This document shows, piece after piece, positions 7,541 through 16,406 of a DNA stretch of 64,000 nucleotides. Source of the DNA: Bacillota bacterium (GTDB taxonomy: Bacteria; Bacillota; Desulfotomaculia; Desulfotomaculales; VENG01); the NCBI GenBank assembly GCA_009711705.1, contig VENG01000007.1:1-64000 (forward strand). The letters are read 5' to 3'. Position numbers and translations under genes: made by a program. Every line of letters begins with the position of its first letter. Positions within the stretch are counted from its first letter, which is position 1. A model generated the notes under the pieces. The model did no database searches and was not told the origin of the DNA. It was given only the letters and a program-made list of their open reading frames with translations.

Positions 7541-8710
7541 ATGCAGTCACTAAAAATTGATAATGGTATTATAAAGGCAAAAAAGGCCCTAATGGGGCCA
7601 AGCCTGCACCCCGTAAAAAATATCCACCTGGAAATTACCGATGGGGTGCTCACCCAAGTTAAAGCCCATCCCACAGCCACAACAAGGGAGGTACTCAATG
7701 CCACGCACTCTACTTTGTTGCCCGGCCTTGTAGACTGCCACGTACACCTGGCATTAGACGGTATAAATTTTAAAGACTGCATGGAAAAATGGCATTCCCC
7801 CGGATTAATGGCATCACATATAAAGAAACAATTAAATGCAGGGTTGGAACAGGGCCTCACCTACTTTCGGGACGGGGGAGACCGCGGTGGTCAGGCCCTT
7901 ACTTTTAAAAATTCAAGCCCTACAAACCTACCAATTAAAGCGTCTGGAGCAGCGCTACGCATACAAAAAATGTACGGAACTTTTTTGGGCCCCGGGCTAA
8001 AGAAAGAGCAGATAAAAGAGGCCATAGCTTTCCTTGCCGGAAAAAATGCTGACCCCATAAAGGTACTGGTATCCGGGATAGTTAGTTTCAAAGAATACGG
8101 AAGAGTTGGGCCGCAGCAGTTTGACTTGCCGTTATTACAGCAAATTGTTAACAGCGCCCGGAAAGAGGGACTCAAGGTTATGGCCCATGCCAATTCGGAC
8201 GAAGCGGTCAAAATATGTATACAAGCCGGTGTTCATTCTGTGGAACATGGCTATTTCATTACCCACGATACCCTTAAAATGATGGCGGAAAAAGACATTT
8301 ATTGGATTCCAACCATTGTACCGGTTGCCAATCAATTAAAGAAACCCTACCGTGACAGATTTACTAAGGACGAACTGTACGTTATAGAAAAAACCTACAA
8401 GCGACAACAGGAAATGCTCTGCTGGGCCTGCGAATGGGGAGTGACTGTAGGAGTAGGAACTGATGCAGGGGCTTCGGGGGTTATGCATGGAACAGGATTT
8501 CACGAAGAGCTCCAATTATATCGGAAGGCGGGGCTTTCATGCGAGACTATATTAAGAACTGCCACCATCAATGGTGCAAAACTTCTGGGGCTGGATTCAG
8601 GCTTGGAACAGGGAAAACCTCTTCGCTTTACGGCAGTGGCAGGAGACCCCTTGGAAGATTTAGATATTCTCAAGACGCCTGAGTATATTTGCTTGCATAC
8701 CCCCTGCTAA
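7541..8710 (+). CDS. Metal-dependent amidohydrolase
   Basis: The 389-aa protein has the amidohydrolase superfamily pattern: a small N-terminal beta domain ending in LLPGLVDCHVHLALD (metal-binding HxH near residue 68), histidines in MAHANSD and VEHGYFI, and the catalytic Asp in GTDAGASG near residue 309. It resembles the imidazolonepropionase/prolidase-like branch (COG1228), but the substrate cannot be read from sequence. GAAGGTG precedes the ATG. It stands alone between the divergent pan operon and the photolyase gene. Confidence 0.8.
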   Translation: MQSLKIDNGIIKAKKALMGPSLHPVKNIHLEITDGVLTQVKAHPTATTREVLNATHSTLLPGLVDCHVHLALDGINFKDCMEKWHSPGLMASHIKKQLNAGLEQGLTYFRDGGDRGGQALTFKNSSPTNLPIKASGAALRIQKMYGTFLGPGLKKEQIKEAIAFLAGKNADPIKVLVSGIVSFKEYGRVGPQQFDLPLLQQIVNSARKEGLKVMAHANSDEAVKICIQAGVHSVEHGYFITHDTLKMMAEKDIYWIPTIVPVANQLKKPYRDRFTKDELYVIEKTYKRQQEMLCWACEWGVTVGVGTDAGASGVMHGTGFHEELQLYRKAGLSCETILRTATINGAKLLGLDSGLEQGKPLRFTAVAGDPLEDLDILKTPEYICLHTPC

Positions 8711-8769
8711 TTCATTTCCAAAAGAATATTAAAACCACCCGCAGAAAAAGATAAGTGAGGGTGGTTTTT

Positions 8770-9789
8770 ATGATCTTCAAGCCCAAAAGGGTTTACTTTG
8801 AAAACACTGCCCGGGATTACCCCCTGGGAAAACAGTTATACGATTATTTCCAAGGCCAGGATGTGGAAGTAAAGATTATAGGCAGTCACAACAGGGTGAC
8901 AGGCATCCCCGGCAAGACTCCTCAGCAAGCATACATGGAAGCCAAGCGCACGCTAGTGGTTGGGGTAAGGAGAACACTTAAGTTTTCACCTTGCAAACCG
9001 TCTGCCCACTACCAGCTGCCCATAAGTACCAGCTGCACAGGAAAATGTGAATACTGTTATCTAAACACCACACTGGGCAAGAAGCCATACATCAGGGTAT
9101 ATGTAAATGTAGACCAAATTTTGGATCAGACCCGTAAATACATCCAGGAACGAAAGCCGGAATTAACTTTGTTTGAAGGGGCGGCAACCTCAGATCCCGT
9201 ACCTGTGGAAAGATATACAGGCTCATTAAAAAAGACTATTCAATTTTTCGGTGATCAGGAGTTGGGCAGGTTCCGCTTTGTCACCAAATTCACCGATATT
9301 GATTCACTTTTACACGTTGAGCACTGTGGGCATACCACTTTCCGCTTCAGCCTGAATACCGACCGGGTTATTAAAGACTACGAACACGACACACCCCGGG
9401 CCGGTGAAAGGGTTGAGGCTGCCGGCAAGGTAGCCAGGGCAGATTATCCGCTGGGATTTCTCATTGCCCCCATATTCATTTATGATCAATGGGAGAAGGA
9501 TTACCTTACGCTATTGCAGTCTTTAAGAGAAACATTGCCAAGCAATGTAAAAAATATTTCTTTTGAATTAATCACCCATAGATTCACAGCCCGGGCCAAA
9601 AACCGTATTTTGGAAGTGTTCCCGCAAACAACCCTACCCATGGAAGAAAAAGAGCGCAAATTTAAATACGGGCAGTTCGGGTATGGCAAATATATCTATA
9701 CTAAAGAAGAGATGAATGACATAAAAAAATTTTTTGCAAACCACATAGAGAGTATTTTTCCCGGTGCTGAAATAAAATACCTGGTTTAA
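8770..9789 (+). CDS. splB: Spore photoproduct lyase family radical SAM protein
   Basis: The 339-aa protein matches SplB along its length. The [4Fe-4S] motif CTGKCEYCYL gives Cys89, Cys93 and Cys96, and CKPSAHYQLP and the following YIRVYVN are conserved. The family enzyme reverses spore photoproduct thymine dimers in germinating spores. In Bacillus the H-atom donor Cys lies 43 residues after the third cluster Cys, in a segment like EAACTSD; here that segment is EGAATSD and the position is Ala139. The start is ATG at 8770 after GAGGGTGG. Confidence 0.88.
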   Translation: MIFKPKRVYFENTARDYPLGKQLYDYFQGQDVEVKIIGSHNRVTGIPGKTPQQAYMEAKRTLVVGVRRTLKFSPCKPSAHYQLPISTSCTGKCEYCYLNTTLGKKPYIRVYVNVDQILDQTRKYIQERKPELTLFEGAATSDPVPVERYTGSLKKTIQFFGDQELGRFRFVTKFTDIDSLLHVEHCGHTTFRFSLNTDRVIKDYEHDTPRAGERVEAAGKVARADYPLGFLIAPIFIYDQWEKDYLTLLQSLRETLPSNVKNISFELITHRFTARAKNRILEVFPQTTLPMEEKERKFKYGQFGYGKYIYTKEEMNDIKKFFANHIESIFPGAEIKYLV

Positions 9790-9818
9790 AATATACACGC
9801 TAAAGCTGAACATCGGAG

Positions 9819-9848
9819 CTTCGGGTGGGGATTCAACCCCACCTGAAG
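9819..9848. repeat. Hairpin related to the two-hairpin intergenic repeat
   Basis: CTTCGGGTGGGG and CCCCACCTGAAG form a 12-bp stem around ATTCAA. The CCCCACCTGAA arm is shared with the repeats at 34380-34480 and 44072-44252. Lying downstream of splB, it could also help end transcription. Confidence 0.55.
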
Positions 9849-9860
9849 AAAAAAAGTGAT

Positions 9861-9902
9861 AACTCCCACTTATAGAAGTGGGAGTCTTAGAAATCAGATT
9901 AA
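9861..9902. repeat. Palindromic repeat, copy 1
   Basis: ACTCCCACTT-ATAG-AAGTGGGAGT is a perfect 10-bp palindrome followed by CTTAGAAATCAGATTA. A second copy with a single difference is at 47474-47514. Conservation beyond the stem suggests a mobile-element end rather than a chance terminator. Confidence 0.7.
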
Positions 9903-9918
9903 TTCCCTTTTATTTTTT

Positions 9919-10407
9919 TTACCCTAACAACTCTATTTCCTGCAACCCTTTTAGTTCCTTAGCTATCTCCTCCGCTGTTTTACCGCCAGGGAGCAACAGA
10001 TCAGGTGCTAAATCAGCAAGGGGAACCATCACAAAGGCACGCTCTAACATCCTGGGATGTGGCACCTCCAGCCCCGGCTCTCTGATTACATGTAGCCCAT
10101 ACATTAAAATGTCAAGATCCACCACCCTGGGCCCCCAGCGAATCTGCCTCTTTCTGCCCAAAAAATCTTCTGTCCATAATATTTGGGCTAAAAGGTTATC
10201 AGGTTTTAGTGTGGTTTGAATTTGGGCCACAGTGTTTAAAAACCAATCCTGCTGTGTATACCCCACAGGGGCTGTGCGGTAGAACGGTGCCACTCTTTCA
10301 ATGTCAATCCCAGATTCATCCTTGAGCATTTCCAAGGCCTTTTTAATATTTCCCTCTTTGTCACCCATGTTTGAGCCTAGCCCTAAAAAAGCTATTTCCT
10401 TATTCAT
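9919..10407 (-). CDS. folK: 6-hydroxymethyl-7,8-dihydropterin pyrophosphokinase
   Basis: The 162-aa enzyme transfers pyrophosphate from ATP to the pterin in folate synthesis. The N-terminus AFLGLGSNMGDKEGNI and the signature RWGPRVVDLDILMYG (around 91-105) are diagnostic. It overlaps folB by 8 bp and ends the folP-folB-folK run. Confidence 0.95.
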   Translation of the reverse strand: MNKEIAFLGLGSNMGDKEGNIKKALEMLKDESGIDIERVAPFYRTAPVGYTQQDWFLNTVAQIQTTLKPDNLLAQILWTEDFLGRKRQIRWGPRVVDLDILMYGLHVIREPGLEVPHPRMLERAFVMVPLADLAPDLLLPGGKTAEEIAKELKGLQEIELLG

Positions 10408-10774
10408 GCTTGATCCCCACGGGCTCCCGACTTATTTCAACGGCCATACTACCGAAATGGCCGGGCACAGGCGCAGCTGGCTTTTTCACCCTGACAGTTA
10501 CACGACATACGGTAAAGTGCTGCAATATGGCGGTGGCAATGTCTTCAGCAACAGTTTCGATTAAATTACGCGGTCGCCCCTCAACAATTTCTCTCACCAG
10601 GTAAAAGGCATCGGCATAACTCACAGTATCGGCACGGTCATCACTTTTCCCAGCTTTATTTAGACTCAAATACATTGACAAATCTATGATAAATTTTTGC
10701 CCCAACCGGTTCTCTTCGGGTAAAACACCATGATACCCGTAAAACTCCATATCTTGCATAATAATCCTATCCAT
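10400..10774 (-). CDS. folB: Dihydroneopterin aldolase
   Basis: The 124-aa protein has the FolB pattern MQDMEFYGYHGVLPEE near the N-terminus and Glu and Lys residues expected for the aldolase (VKKPAAPVPG near the C-terminus). It cleaves dihydroneopterin to the FolK substrate. The ribosome site is weak; an internal ATG at residue 6 is an alternative start. Confidence 0.93.
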   Translation of the reverse strand: MDRIIMQDMEFYGYHGVLPEENRLGQKFIIDLSMYLSLNKAGKSDDRADTVSYADAFYLVREIVEGRPRNLIETVAEDIATAILQHFTVCRVTVRVKKPAAPVPGHFGSMAVEISREPVGIKHE

Positions 10775-10800
10775 ACACGGACACCGCTTTCCTTAAACTT

Positions 10801-11988
10801 CTAACACTGTCTAACCATGGCATCGGTCATCCGGGCTACCCTTACCATTTCCTTAACATCATGCACCCGAACAATGTCAACTCCCAAAGTTATTCCCAAT
10901 GCCACCGATGCACTGGTACCCTCAACCCTTTCGTCCGCCGGCAAACCCAATGCTTTACCGATCATGGATTTACGGGAAGTTCCTAAAAGAACCGGTTGCC
11001 CCAAGCAATCCAACTCCGGCAATCTCCGCATTACTTCCAAATTTTGTTCCAGCGTTTTACCGAAGCCAATACCCGGATCAATGATAATGTTTTCTCTTGG
11101 TACACCGGCAGAGTCAGCTATGTTCATACTTTCTTTAAAAAATCCCACCATATCGCCCATTAGGTCGTGATATTCAGTGCCTTGTTGGTTATGCATAATC
11201 ACTACGGGAGCACTGTATTCTGCAGCCACAGCAGCCATGTCCGCATCGGCCCTTAGCGCCCACTGGTCGTTGATTATGTGTGCCCCTACCTCCATGGCTT
11301 TCTTAGCTACTCCCGCCTTATAAGTATCTACGGATATGGGGACATCTATTTCTCTAACCAGCCGTTCCAATACCGGAATTACCCGGCTAATCTCTTCATC
11401 CTGATTTACCTGTACATGCCCCGGCCGGGTAGATTCACCGCCAAGGTCAATTATATCCGCTCCCTCAGCTACCATTTGCCTGGCACCGGCAATGGCGCTT
11501 TCAATGCCAAAATGTTTGCCGCCGTCGGAAAAAGAATCCGGCGTAATATTCAGTATACCCATCACAAGGGTACGACGGCCCAGATATAATTCTTTTCCCC
11601 GGCAATGCAATGTATAAGGTCTACGCCCTTCCACATTTCCCAATACTAGGCTGACTTCTTCCGCCAACCTGGACAGGCCAAAGGGCTGCATTTTTAATTT
11701 AGTGACAAGCCCTTGAAACTGTTTTAGTGTCCCCATGAGCAACATGTCCGTTGTTCCCACCGACCCATCCACTGTACCCCGTGAGACGGCTGCCTCGCCT
11801 CCCCTACTTAGCATTTCCTGCTTAATGATATTGGCTTGTTTGGGCTCCAGATCCTTAACTTTCAACACCCTGTGTACTGCCTTGGGCGTCATCCAGCGGC
11901 AGCCTGCGGCATCGCTGCCTACACGTGATAGTTCTTCCCGTGCCACCTGACGGTTGGGTATTATCAAGTTACGTACCCCAAAAGACAA
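10801..11988 (-). CDS. folP: Dihydropteroate synthase with N-terminal extension
   Basis: The 395-aa protein condenses p-aminobenzoate with the pterin pyrophosphate. The TIM-barrel core begins around residue 135 with LVMGILNITPDSFSDGGK and continues with GADIIDLGGESTRPG. Ordinary FolP is about 270-280 aa; here roughly 125 extra residues precede the core. I chose the TTG at 11988 because GGGGGGTG lies just ahead; an ATG at 12003 has no ribosome site. It leads folB and folK. Confidence 0.92.
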   Translation of the reverse strand: MSFGVRNLIIPNRQVAREELSRVGSDAAGCRWMTPKAVHRVLKVKDLEPKQANIIKQEMLSRGGEAAVSRGTVDGSVGTTDMLLMGTLKQFQGLVTKLKMQPFGLSRLAEEVSLVLGNVEGRRPYTLHCRGKELYLGRRTLVMGILNITPDSFSDGGKHFGIESAIAGARQMVAEGADIIDLGGESTRPGHVQVNQDEEISRVIPVLERLVREIDVPISVDTYKAGVAKKAMEVGAHIINDQWALRADADMAAVAAEYSAPVVIMHNQQGTEYHDLMGDMVGFFKESMNIADSAGVPRENIIIDPGIGFGKTLEQNLEVMRRLPELDCLGQPVLLGTSRKSMIGKALGLPADERVEGTSASVALGITLGVDIVRVHDVKEMVRVARMTDAMVRQC

Positions 11989-12067
11989 AATTACACCCCC
12001 CATTTAGGACATGTCTTGCTATTCTAAACGCTACGCAATAAAAGCCGCGGCATCAAACGTTGGACCT

Positions 12068-12583
12068 CTAATAAACCAAACCCGCTGCCGTTTCCATTCG
12101 GTGCAGCTTTTTACAAGCATCTCTTGCTTCACACTGCCAGCATGGCCGGGACAAATCATCCGCCCGCCTGAGATATTCCCCCAGTATCCCTCCACCTGTG
12201 GCACCAGATCTGTGGTTCAAAATAGCACCGGTTATTACTTCTATCTCCGTGCGGCCAAAGCCGGTCTCCTTAAGAATCCTTTCGGCAAAACCCGCACCAA
12301 CCCGGGCATGATCCTCACCGGTATCGTATTGCACCCAACGTCCCATATCATGTGTAAGCGCTGCAGCATAAATAACCTCTTTTATTTTTTGATGACCGGT
12401 ATCACCGAACATAATACTTTCGCCGGCATTCTCTTCCATAACCAAGATATAACATATTCTAGCCACATCAAGTAAGTGCTGCAGGTCATGGCAGCAGAAA
12501 TACCTATTTTTTTCTCTTTCTTGATTAGAGGACAGGCAGGCTTGAAAGAATTGATGCTGCAATATTCTTTTAATTCTCTGCAC
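12068..12583 (-). CDS. HD-domain phosphohydrolase-like protein
   Basis: The 171-aa protein carries HD-domain metal ligands in CCHDLQHLLDVAR (near 31-43) and AALTHDMGRW, plus a later NHRSG. This fold usually hydrolyses phosphoester or nucleotide substrates, but the substrate is unknown. I placed the start at GTG 12583, which has AGGGAAGG at proper spacing. A C-terminal CWQCEARDAC cluster of three cysteines is of unknown role. It lies 79 bp upstream of folP in the same direction. Confidence 0.7.
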   Translation of the reverse strand: MQRIKRILQHQFFQACLSSNQEREKNRYFCCHDLQHLLDVARICYILVMEENAGESIMFGDTGHQKIKEVIYAAALTHDMGRWVQYDTGEDHARVGAGFAERILKETGFGRTEIEVITGAILNHRSGATGGGILGEYLRRADDLSRPCWQCEARDACKKLHRMETAAGLVY

Positions 12584-12618
12584 AGTATTACACCTTCCCT
12601 GTTTCCGGCGCAAATAAC

Positions 12619-12638
12619 AACCCCCGTTGACGGGGGTT
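12619..12638 (-). terminator. Terminator-like hairpin after the DUF134 gene
   Basis: AACCCCCGTCAACGGGGGTT forms a perfect stem on the minus strand, followed by TGTTATTT, only a modest T tract. Confidence 0.65.
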
Positions 12639-12650
12639 AGTTAGACAGTA

Positions 12651-13106
12651 TTATTTTGGCATTCCCTTCCCGCGCCGCCACTGACATGTAAAAGGTTTTC
12701 CTTCGCTGTCCACCCGAAATACTTCAACATGGGAACACTCCGGGCAGCCTCCTTTTTCTTTAGCACATTTAGCTTCCCATTCGTGCCCACAATGATCACA
12801 TTTAAAGCGTTTCATTACAACTTTAAAATGTCCCCCTTCAACACGAATGGCCTTACCTTCTACTAGAGCCTTGGCAACCTTGCCACGGGCTGAAGAAAGT
12901 ATACGATGAAAAGTAGGCCGAGATACACCCATCCTTTCCGCACAAGCCTCTTGTTCGAGTCCCTCAACATCTTTAAGTCGTATAGCCTCCAATTCTTCCA
13001 CCGTCACCGAGACCTCCTCTAAATCCCTTAAAGGAACTCCGGCAGGCTTGAAAAAAGTAAGCTCCGGCATAAATTCAACGCGCCGACATTTAGGTGGTCT
13101 AGACAT
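12651..13106 (-). CDS. DUF134 (UPF0251) helix-turn-helix protein
   Basis: The 151-aa protein begins [15 protein letters not shown] and carries a sigma-70 region-4-like helix-turn-helix (about 45-75; [14 protein letters not shown]), the DUF134 pattern. The C-terminus adds a zinc-ribbon-like segment CDHCGHEW...CPECSH. It is probably a DNA-binding regulator. The start is ATG at 13106 with GGAGTG ahead. Two inverted repeats in its upstream region may be its own operators. Confidence 0.8.
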   Translation of the reverse strand: MSRPPKCRRVEFMPELTFFKPAGVPLRDLEEVSVTVEELEAIRLKDVEGLEQEACAERMGVSRPTFHRILSSARGKVAKALVEGKAIRVEGGHFKVVMKRFKCDHCGHEWEAKCAKEKGGCPECSHVEVFRVDSEGKPFTCQWRRGKGMPK

Positions 13107-13119
13107 TATTATGCACTCC

Positions 13120-13138
13120 ATTCAATTCTGTATTGAAT
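13120..13138. promoter_or_regulatory. Inverted repeat near the DUF134 start, candidate operator
   Basis: ATTCAAT-N5-ATTGAAT is a perfect 7-bp dyad. The following TTGAATAATTTTTA recurs with one change at 13196-13209 next to a second dyad. Confidence 0.4.
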
Positions 13139-13161
13139 AATTTTTACTAATAAAAATTTGG

Positions 13162-13200
13162 CTTTTATATTATTATAAAGTATAACTATTCTCTTTTGAA
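13162..13200 (-). promoter_or_regulatory. Candidate promoter of the DUF134 gene
   Basis: On the minus strand TTCAAA, a 17-bp spacer and TATAAT form a plausible sigma-A promoter within AT-rich sequence. Its -35 region overlaps the inverted repeat at 13184-13205. Confidence 0.5.
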
Positions 13201-13205
13201 TAGTT
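13184..13205. promoter_or_regulatory. Second inverted repeat over the DUF134 promoter
   Basis: AACTATTC-N6-GAATAGTT is a perfect 8-bp dyad overlapping the candidate -35 region. The position suggests repression, with the DUF134 protein itself as one candidate. Confidence 0.4.
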
Positions 13206-13278
13206 TTTATCCTGCCGGATTTTTGTAAAAGAAAGTACCAAAAATAAAAATATTATCAAATAATCAAAGTAATGATAA

Positions 13279-13304
13279 AAGCTCCGGGATTACTCCCGGA
13301 GCTT
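13279..13304 (-). terminator. Terminator after fhs
   Basis: AAGCTCCGGGA and TCCCGGAGCTT pair on the minus strand and are followed by TTATCATT. It lies 25 bp beyond the fhs stop codon. Confidence 0.8.
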
Positions 13305-13328
13305 ACGTTACTATAGTTTTTATACATT

Positions 13329-15089
13329 TTAGAACAAACCCTGCACTTTACCGGTTTCGGTATCCACATCAACTCTGCGATAAGCCGGGTCAGAACTTGT
13401 ACCGGGCATCAGGCTAATTGTTCCAGCCATGGGGCAAAGGAACTTGGCACCACCATATACCAGAACGTCACGGATGGGTAAGGTCCATCCCTTGGGCACA
13501 CCCTTGAAGACCGGGTCATGAGTCAAGCTCAAGTGAGTCTTAACCATCATAGTTGAGAAGTCTCTAAAGGCCGGGTCTTCTTCAAACCTCTTGGCCTTAG
13601 CTTCTGCCTCCGGAGTCCAAGCTACACCGTCAGCACCATAAACTTCCCTGGCAATTAAATCTACACGCTGCCGCAGGGGCATTTCCAGGGGGTACAGGGT
13701 CTTAAAGTCTACGGTATCATTACATGCATCAATAACTGCATCAGCGAGCTCTAATGCACCGTCGCCACCCTTTAGCCAATGCTCGGAGAGTGCACAGCGG
13801 GCACCGGCCTCTTCGGCTGCACGGCGAACAGCGGCAATTTCATCTTTAGTATCAGTATGGAAACCATTAATACAAACAACAGGATTGATGCCGGCTTTCT
13901 TGACAGTCTTGATATGGTGAATGAGGTTGGCACAACCCTTTTCCACCAGCTCAACATTTTCTTTAGTGTATTCTTCAGGCAAGGGGCGACCGGCTACAAC
14001 CTTAGGCCCACCACCGTGCATCTTAAGGGCACGAATGGTTGCAGTGAGCACCGAAACATTGGGAATATTACCGCTCAGGCGGCACTTAACATTCCAGAAC
14101 TTCTCGAAACCGATGTCAGCACCGAATCCACTTTCGGTAACATGATAATCAAACATCTTCAGAGCCATACGGTCAGCAACAATGGAGGACTGACCTATAG
14201 CGATATTGGCAAACGGGCCTGCGTGCACCAAAACAGGCTGATACTCAACAGTACTCATCAGTGTGGGATTAATGGTATTTACCATCCAGGCAGTCATGGC
14301 ACCGTCTACTTCCAGGTCAGCAGTAGTGACCGCCTTACCCTTCTTATCATAAGCGACTATGATTTTGCCCATGCGCTCCCTGAGATCCTTCAGGTCGGTA
14401 GCCACGGCAAGAATGGCCATTAACTCGGAGCTAACCGCAATGCCGAATTTGGATTGCATCATGTAGCCATCCATCTTGCCACCCAGACCAATATTGATAT
14501 GGCGCAGTGCCTGGGCACAGAAATCAATTACCCAGCCCATTTCTACATTGGTGGGATCAACATCCAAGCGCTTTAGGTTGCGTTGGGCCAGCTGATCATC
14601 ATCATAGTTTCTTTCGTGCTGCATCCTGGCCGTAAGTGCTACCATGGCCAAGTTATGGGCGTTCATAATATCATTCATGTCACCTGTAAGTCCCAGTGAA
14701 AATTCGGTCATAGGAATAGCCAGAGCATTACCGCCGCCGGCTGCGGTACCTTTAATATTCATAGTAGGACCGCCGGAAGGCTGGCGAATAGCAGCGCCTA
14801 CACTAACACCCCTTTTTCCAAGGCCTTCCACTAAGCCCATGCTGGTGGTGGTTTTCCCTTCACCCAGAGGGGTGGGGGTAATAGCAGTTACTTCAATAAA
14901 CTTACCGTCCGGCCTATCTTTCAGACGGTCCATTATTTTCATAAAATCAAGCTTGCATATCCTCCCATGAGGAATAATTTCATCATTTTGAAGCCCCAAT
15001 TTCTCCTGCCATTCTGACGGCGTGGGCATATTGGCTTCTGCAGCTTCAGCAATTTCAAAGTCTTTCATTTTCGTTGCATCGTAAGCCAT
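13329..15089 (-). CDS. fhs: Formate-tetrahydrofolate ligase
   Basis: The 586-aa enzyme joins formate to tetrahydrofolate with ATP. In Wood-Ljungdahl organisms it works in the methyl branch; in others it feeds one-carbon synthesis. The P-loop [16 protein letters not shown] (near 70-85) is diagnostic. The product is somewhat longer than the usual 555-560 aa. I chose ATG 15089, preceded by GGGAGAGG at 5 nt, over an upstream in-frame start. The gene is monocistronic with its own promoter and terminator. Confidence 0.96.
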   Translation of the reverse strand: MAYDATKMKDFEIAEAAEANMPTPSEWQEKLGLQNDEIIPHGRICKLDFMKIMDRLKDRPDGKFIEVTAITPTPLGEGKTTTSMGLVEGLGKRGVSVGAAIRQPSGGPTMNIKGTAAGGGNALAIPMTEFSLGLTGDMNDIMNAHNLAMVALTARMQHERNYDDDQLAQRNLKRLDVDPTNVEMGWVIDFCAQALRHINIGLGGKMDGYMMQSKFGIAVSSELMAILAVATDLKDLRERMGKIIVAYDKKGKAVTTADLEVDGAMTAWMVNTINPTLMSTVEYQPVLVHAGPFANIAIGQSSIVADRMALKMFDYHVTESGFGADIGFEKFWNVKCRLSGNIPNVSVLTATIRALKMHGGGPKVVAGRPLPEEYTKENVELVEKGCANLIHHIKTVKKAGINPVVCINGFHTDTKDEIAAVRRAAEEAGARCALSEHWLKGGDGALELADAVIDACNDTVDFKTLYPLEMPLRQRVDLIAREVYGADGVAWTPEAEAKAKRFEEDPAFRDFSTMMVKTHLSLTHDPVFKGVPKGWTLPIRDVLVYGGAKFLCPMAGTISLMPGTSSDPAYRRVDVDTETGKVQGLF

Positions 15090-15189
15090 TTTTTCCTCTC
15101 CCTTCTTTGAAACAGATATAATCACCAAACCCCAAAATTAAAACCCAACTCCACTCAAAAGTGTCTTAATCCTCACCCCTTTTAGCCTT

Positions 15190-15217
15190 ATTAAAACACC
15201 TTTAAAACAGGTGTCAA
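15190..15217 (-). promoter_or_regulatory. Sigma-A promoter of fhs
   Basis: A perfect TTGACA (15217-15212), a 16-bp spacer and TTTAAT (15195-15190) on the minus strand, about 100 bp upstream of fhs. No recognisable folate riboswitch is present in the leader. Confidence 0.6.
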
Positions 15218-15261
15218 AACTATAATCAGAACATTCCAACAATAAATACCATATTTCGACC

Positions 15262-15295
15262 TTGCTTTCCATAATAAGGTCGAAATAGAATTATT
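15262..15295. other. Inverted repeat after the thioesterase gene
   Basis: ATTTCGACCTT and AAGGTCGAAAT form an 11-bp perfect stem around a 12-nt loop. On the plus strand it is followed closely by ATTATTTTTTT, on the minus strand by no T tract. It could be a terminator or a protein-binding dyad. Confidence 0.4.
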
Positions 15296-15306
15296 TTTTT
15301 ATTAAA

Positions 15307-15705
15307 TTAGCTCTTACCTTTTCCTTCGGCCCGGGTAATAAACTTTTCCAGGGGTACAATAAAACGCTCATGTCTTCCTCTGCCCACCAGTTCTGTCTCG
15401 TCTCGGGCTTCCACATTAAACACTAAACGACGTCCATCCACTTCTATCAACTCTGAAGTGGCAACAACGTTCATCCCTTTAGGCGTAGCTGCCAGGTGTT
15501 CCACTTCCAGCTTCATACCCACAGTAGAGGTACCCTTGTCCAGGAGCGAATCCACTGATGATAAAGCTGCCTTTTCCATAAGTCCTATCATAGCCGGGGT
15601 GGCAAAAACACTCACACTTCCACTACCATAAGCAACGGCGGTATTATCATCCGTTACGAGAGCACTGGCCTCACCTTTTAATCCAACTTTTAACTCGTCA
15701 CTCAT
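15307..15705 (-). CDS. FlK-like hot-dog thioesterase
   Basis: The 132-aa single hot-dog domain resembles fluoroacetyl-CoA thioesterase FlK. It keeps the family triad: Thr in VFATPAM, Glu in GLMEKAA and His in VEHLAATP. Most such bacterial homologues are general thioesterases rather than fluoroacetate-resistance enzymes, so the substrate is unknown. The start is ATG 15705 with GAGGTG ahead. It stands between ndk and fhs. Confidence 0.75.
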   Translation of the reverse strand: MSDELKVGLKGEASALVTDDNTAVAYGSGSVSVFATPAMIGLMEKAALSSVDSLLDKGTSTVGMKLEVEHLAATPKGMNVVATSELIEVDGRRLVFNVEARDETELVGRGRHERFIVPLEKFITRAEGKGKS

Positions 15706-15841
15706 TTTTGAAAACACCTCTGCTGTGCTATATTGTTTAGTTTATAGACATTCGTTACATTATCAGATAATTCCTGCTAATTATAAAACTTTTTTAATTC
15801 TTGTCTGCCCAGGCAAGTCTATCTAGAATTATTATTTTATC

Positions 15842-15869
15842 CAAAAAAATAGCGGCTATTGCCGCTATT
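15842..15869 (-). terminator. Terminator overlapping the ndk stop codon
   Basis: AATAGCGGC and GCCGCTATT pair as a 9-bp stem followed by seven T residues on the minus strand. The TAG stop of ndk lies in the upstream arm. Confidence 0.85.
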
Positions 15870-16314
15870 CATAAATCCAAGCTTCGGTTTCCAGCCTATA
15901 CTCCACCAGTTCATCCTGTTTAAAGAATAGATTTATTTCCCTTTCGGCACTGGTCGTAGAATCTGAACCGTGCACAACATTCCGACCTATATCCAAACCA
16001 AATTCGCCTCTAATAGTCCCGGGGGATGCTTTTTGCGGATCGGTAGCACCCATCATATCCCGGGCCACGGCAACAGCATTCTTACCCTCTAGCACCATCG
16101 CTACCACAGGGCTTGAAATTATATATCCCACCAAAGCTTCGAAAAAAGGTTTGCCTTTATGCTCTCCGTAATGTTCCTCAGCTAACTCCCGTGGGATCTG
16201 TAGCATTTTCAATCCAATTACTTTTAGCCCCCGCCTTTCGAAACGAGCTAGAACACTGGGAACCAACCCTCTTTGCACTCCGTCCGGCTTAACCATCACA
16301 TATGTACGTTCCAA
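15865..16314 (-). CDS. ndk: Nucleoside diphosphate kinase
   Basis: The 149-aa enzyme moves the gamma-phosphate between nucleotides through a phospho-His. The N-terminus [15 protein letters not shown] and the active site [10 protein letters not shown] (His about 115) are diagnostic. The start is a TTG at 16314 with AGGGGAGG ahead; the in-frame ATG further upstream would add nine residues unlike relatives. Confidence 0.95.
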   Translation of the reverse strand: MERTYVMVKPDGVQRGLVPSVLARFERRGLKVIGLKMLQIPRELAEEHYGEHKGKPFFEALVGYIISSPVVAMVLEGKNAVAVARDMMGATDPQKASPGTIRGEFGLDIGRNVVHGSDSTTSAEREINLFFKQDELVEYRLETEAWIYE

Positions 16315-16375
16315 TTCAAATCCTCCCCTTTTTCTTATCATTATTTACCAAGCAAATCTTAAATATCCGCTGCCA

Positions 16376-16401
16376 AAGGCCGCAGCCATCGCTGCGGCCT
16401 T
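16376..16401 (-). terminator. Terminator after ftsH
   Basis: AAGGCCGCAGC and GCTGCGGCCTT form an 11-bp perfect stem with a GATG loop just past the ftsH stop. The T tract is short. Confidence 0.75.
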
Positions 16402-16406
16402 AATTA

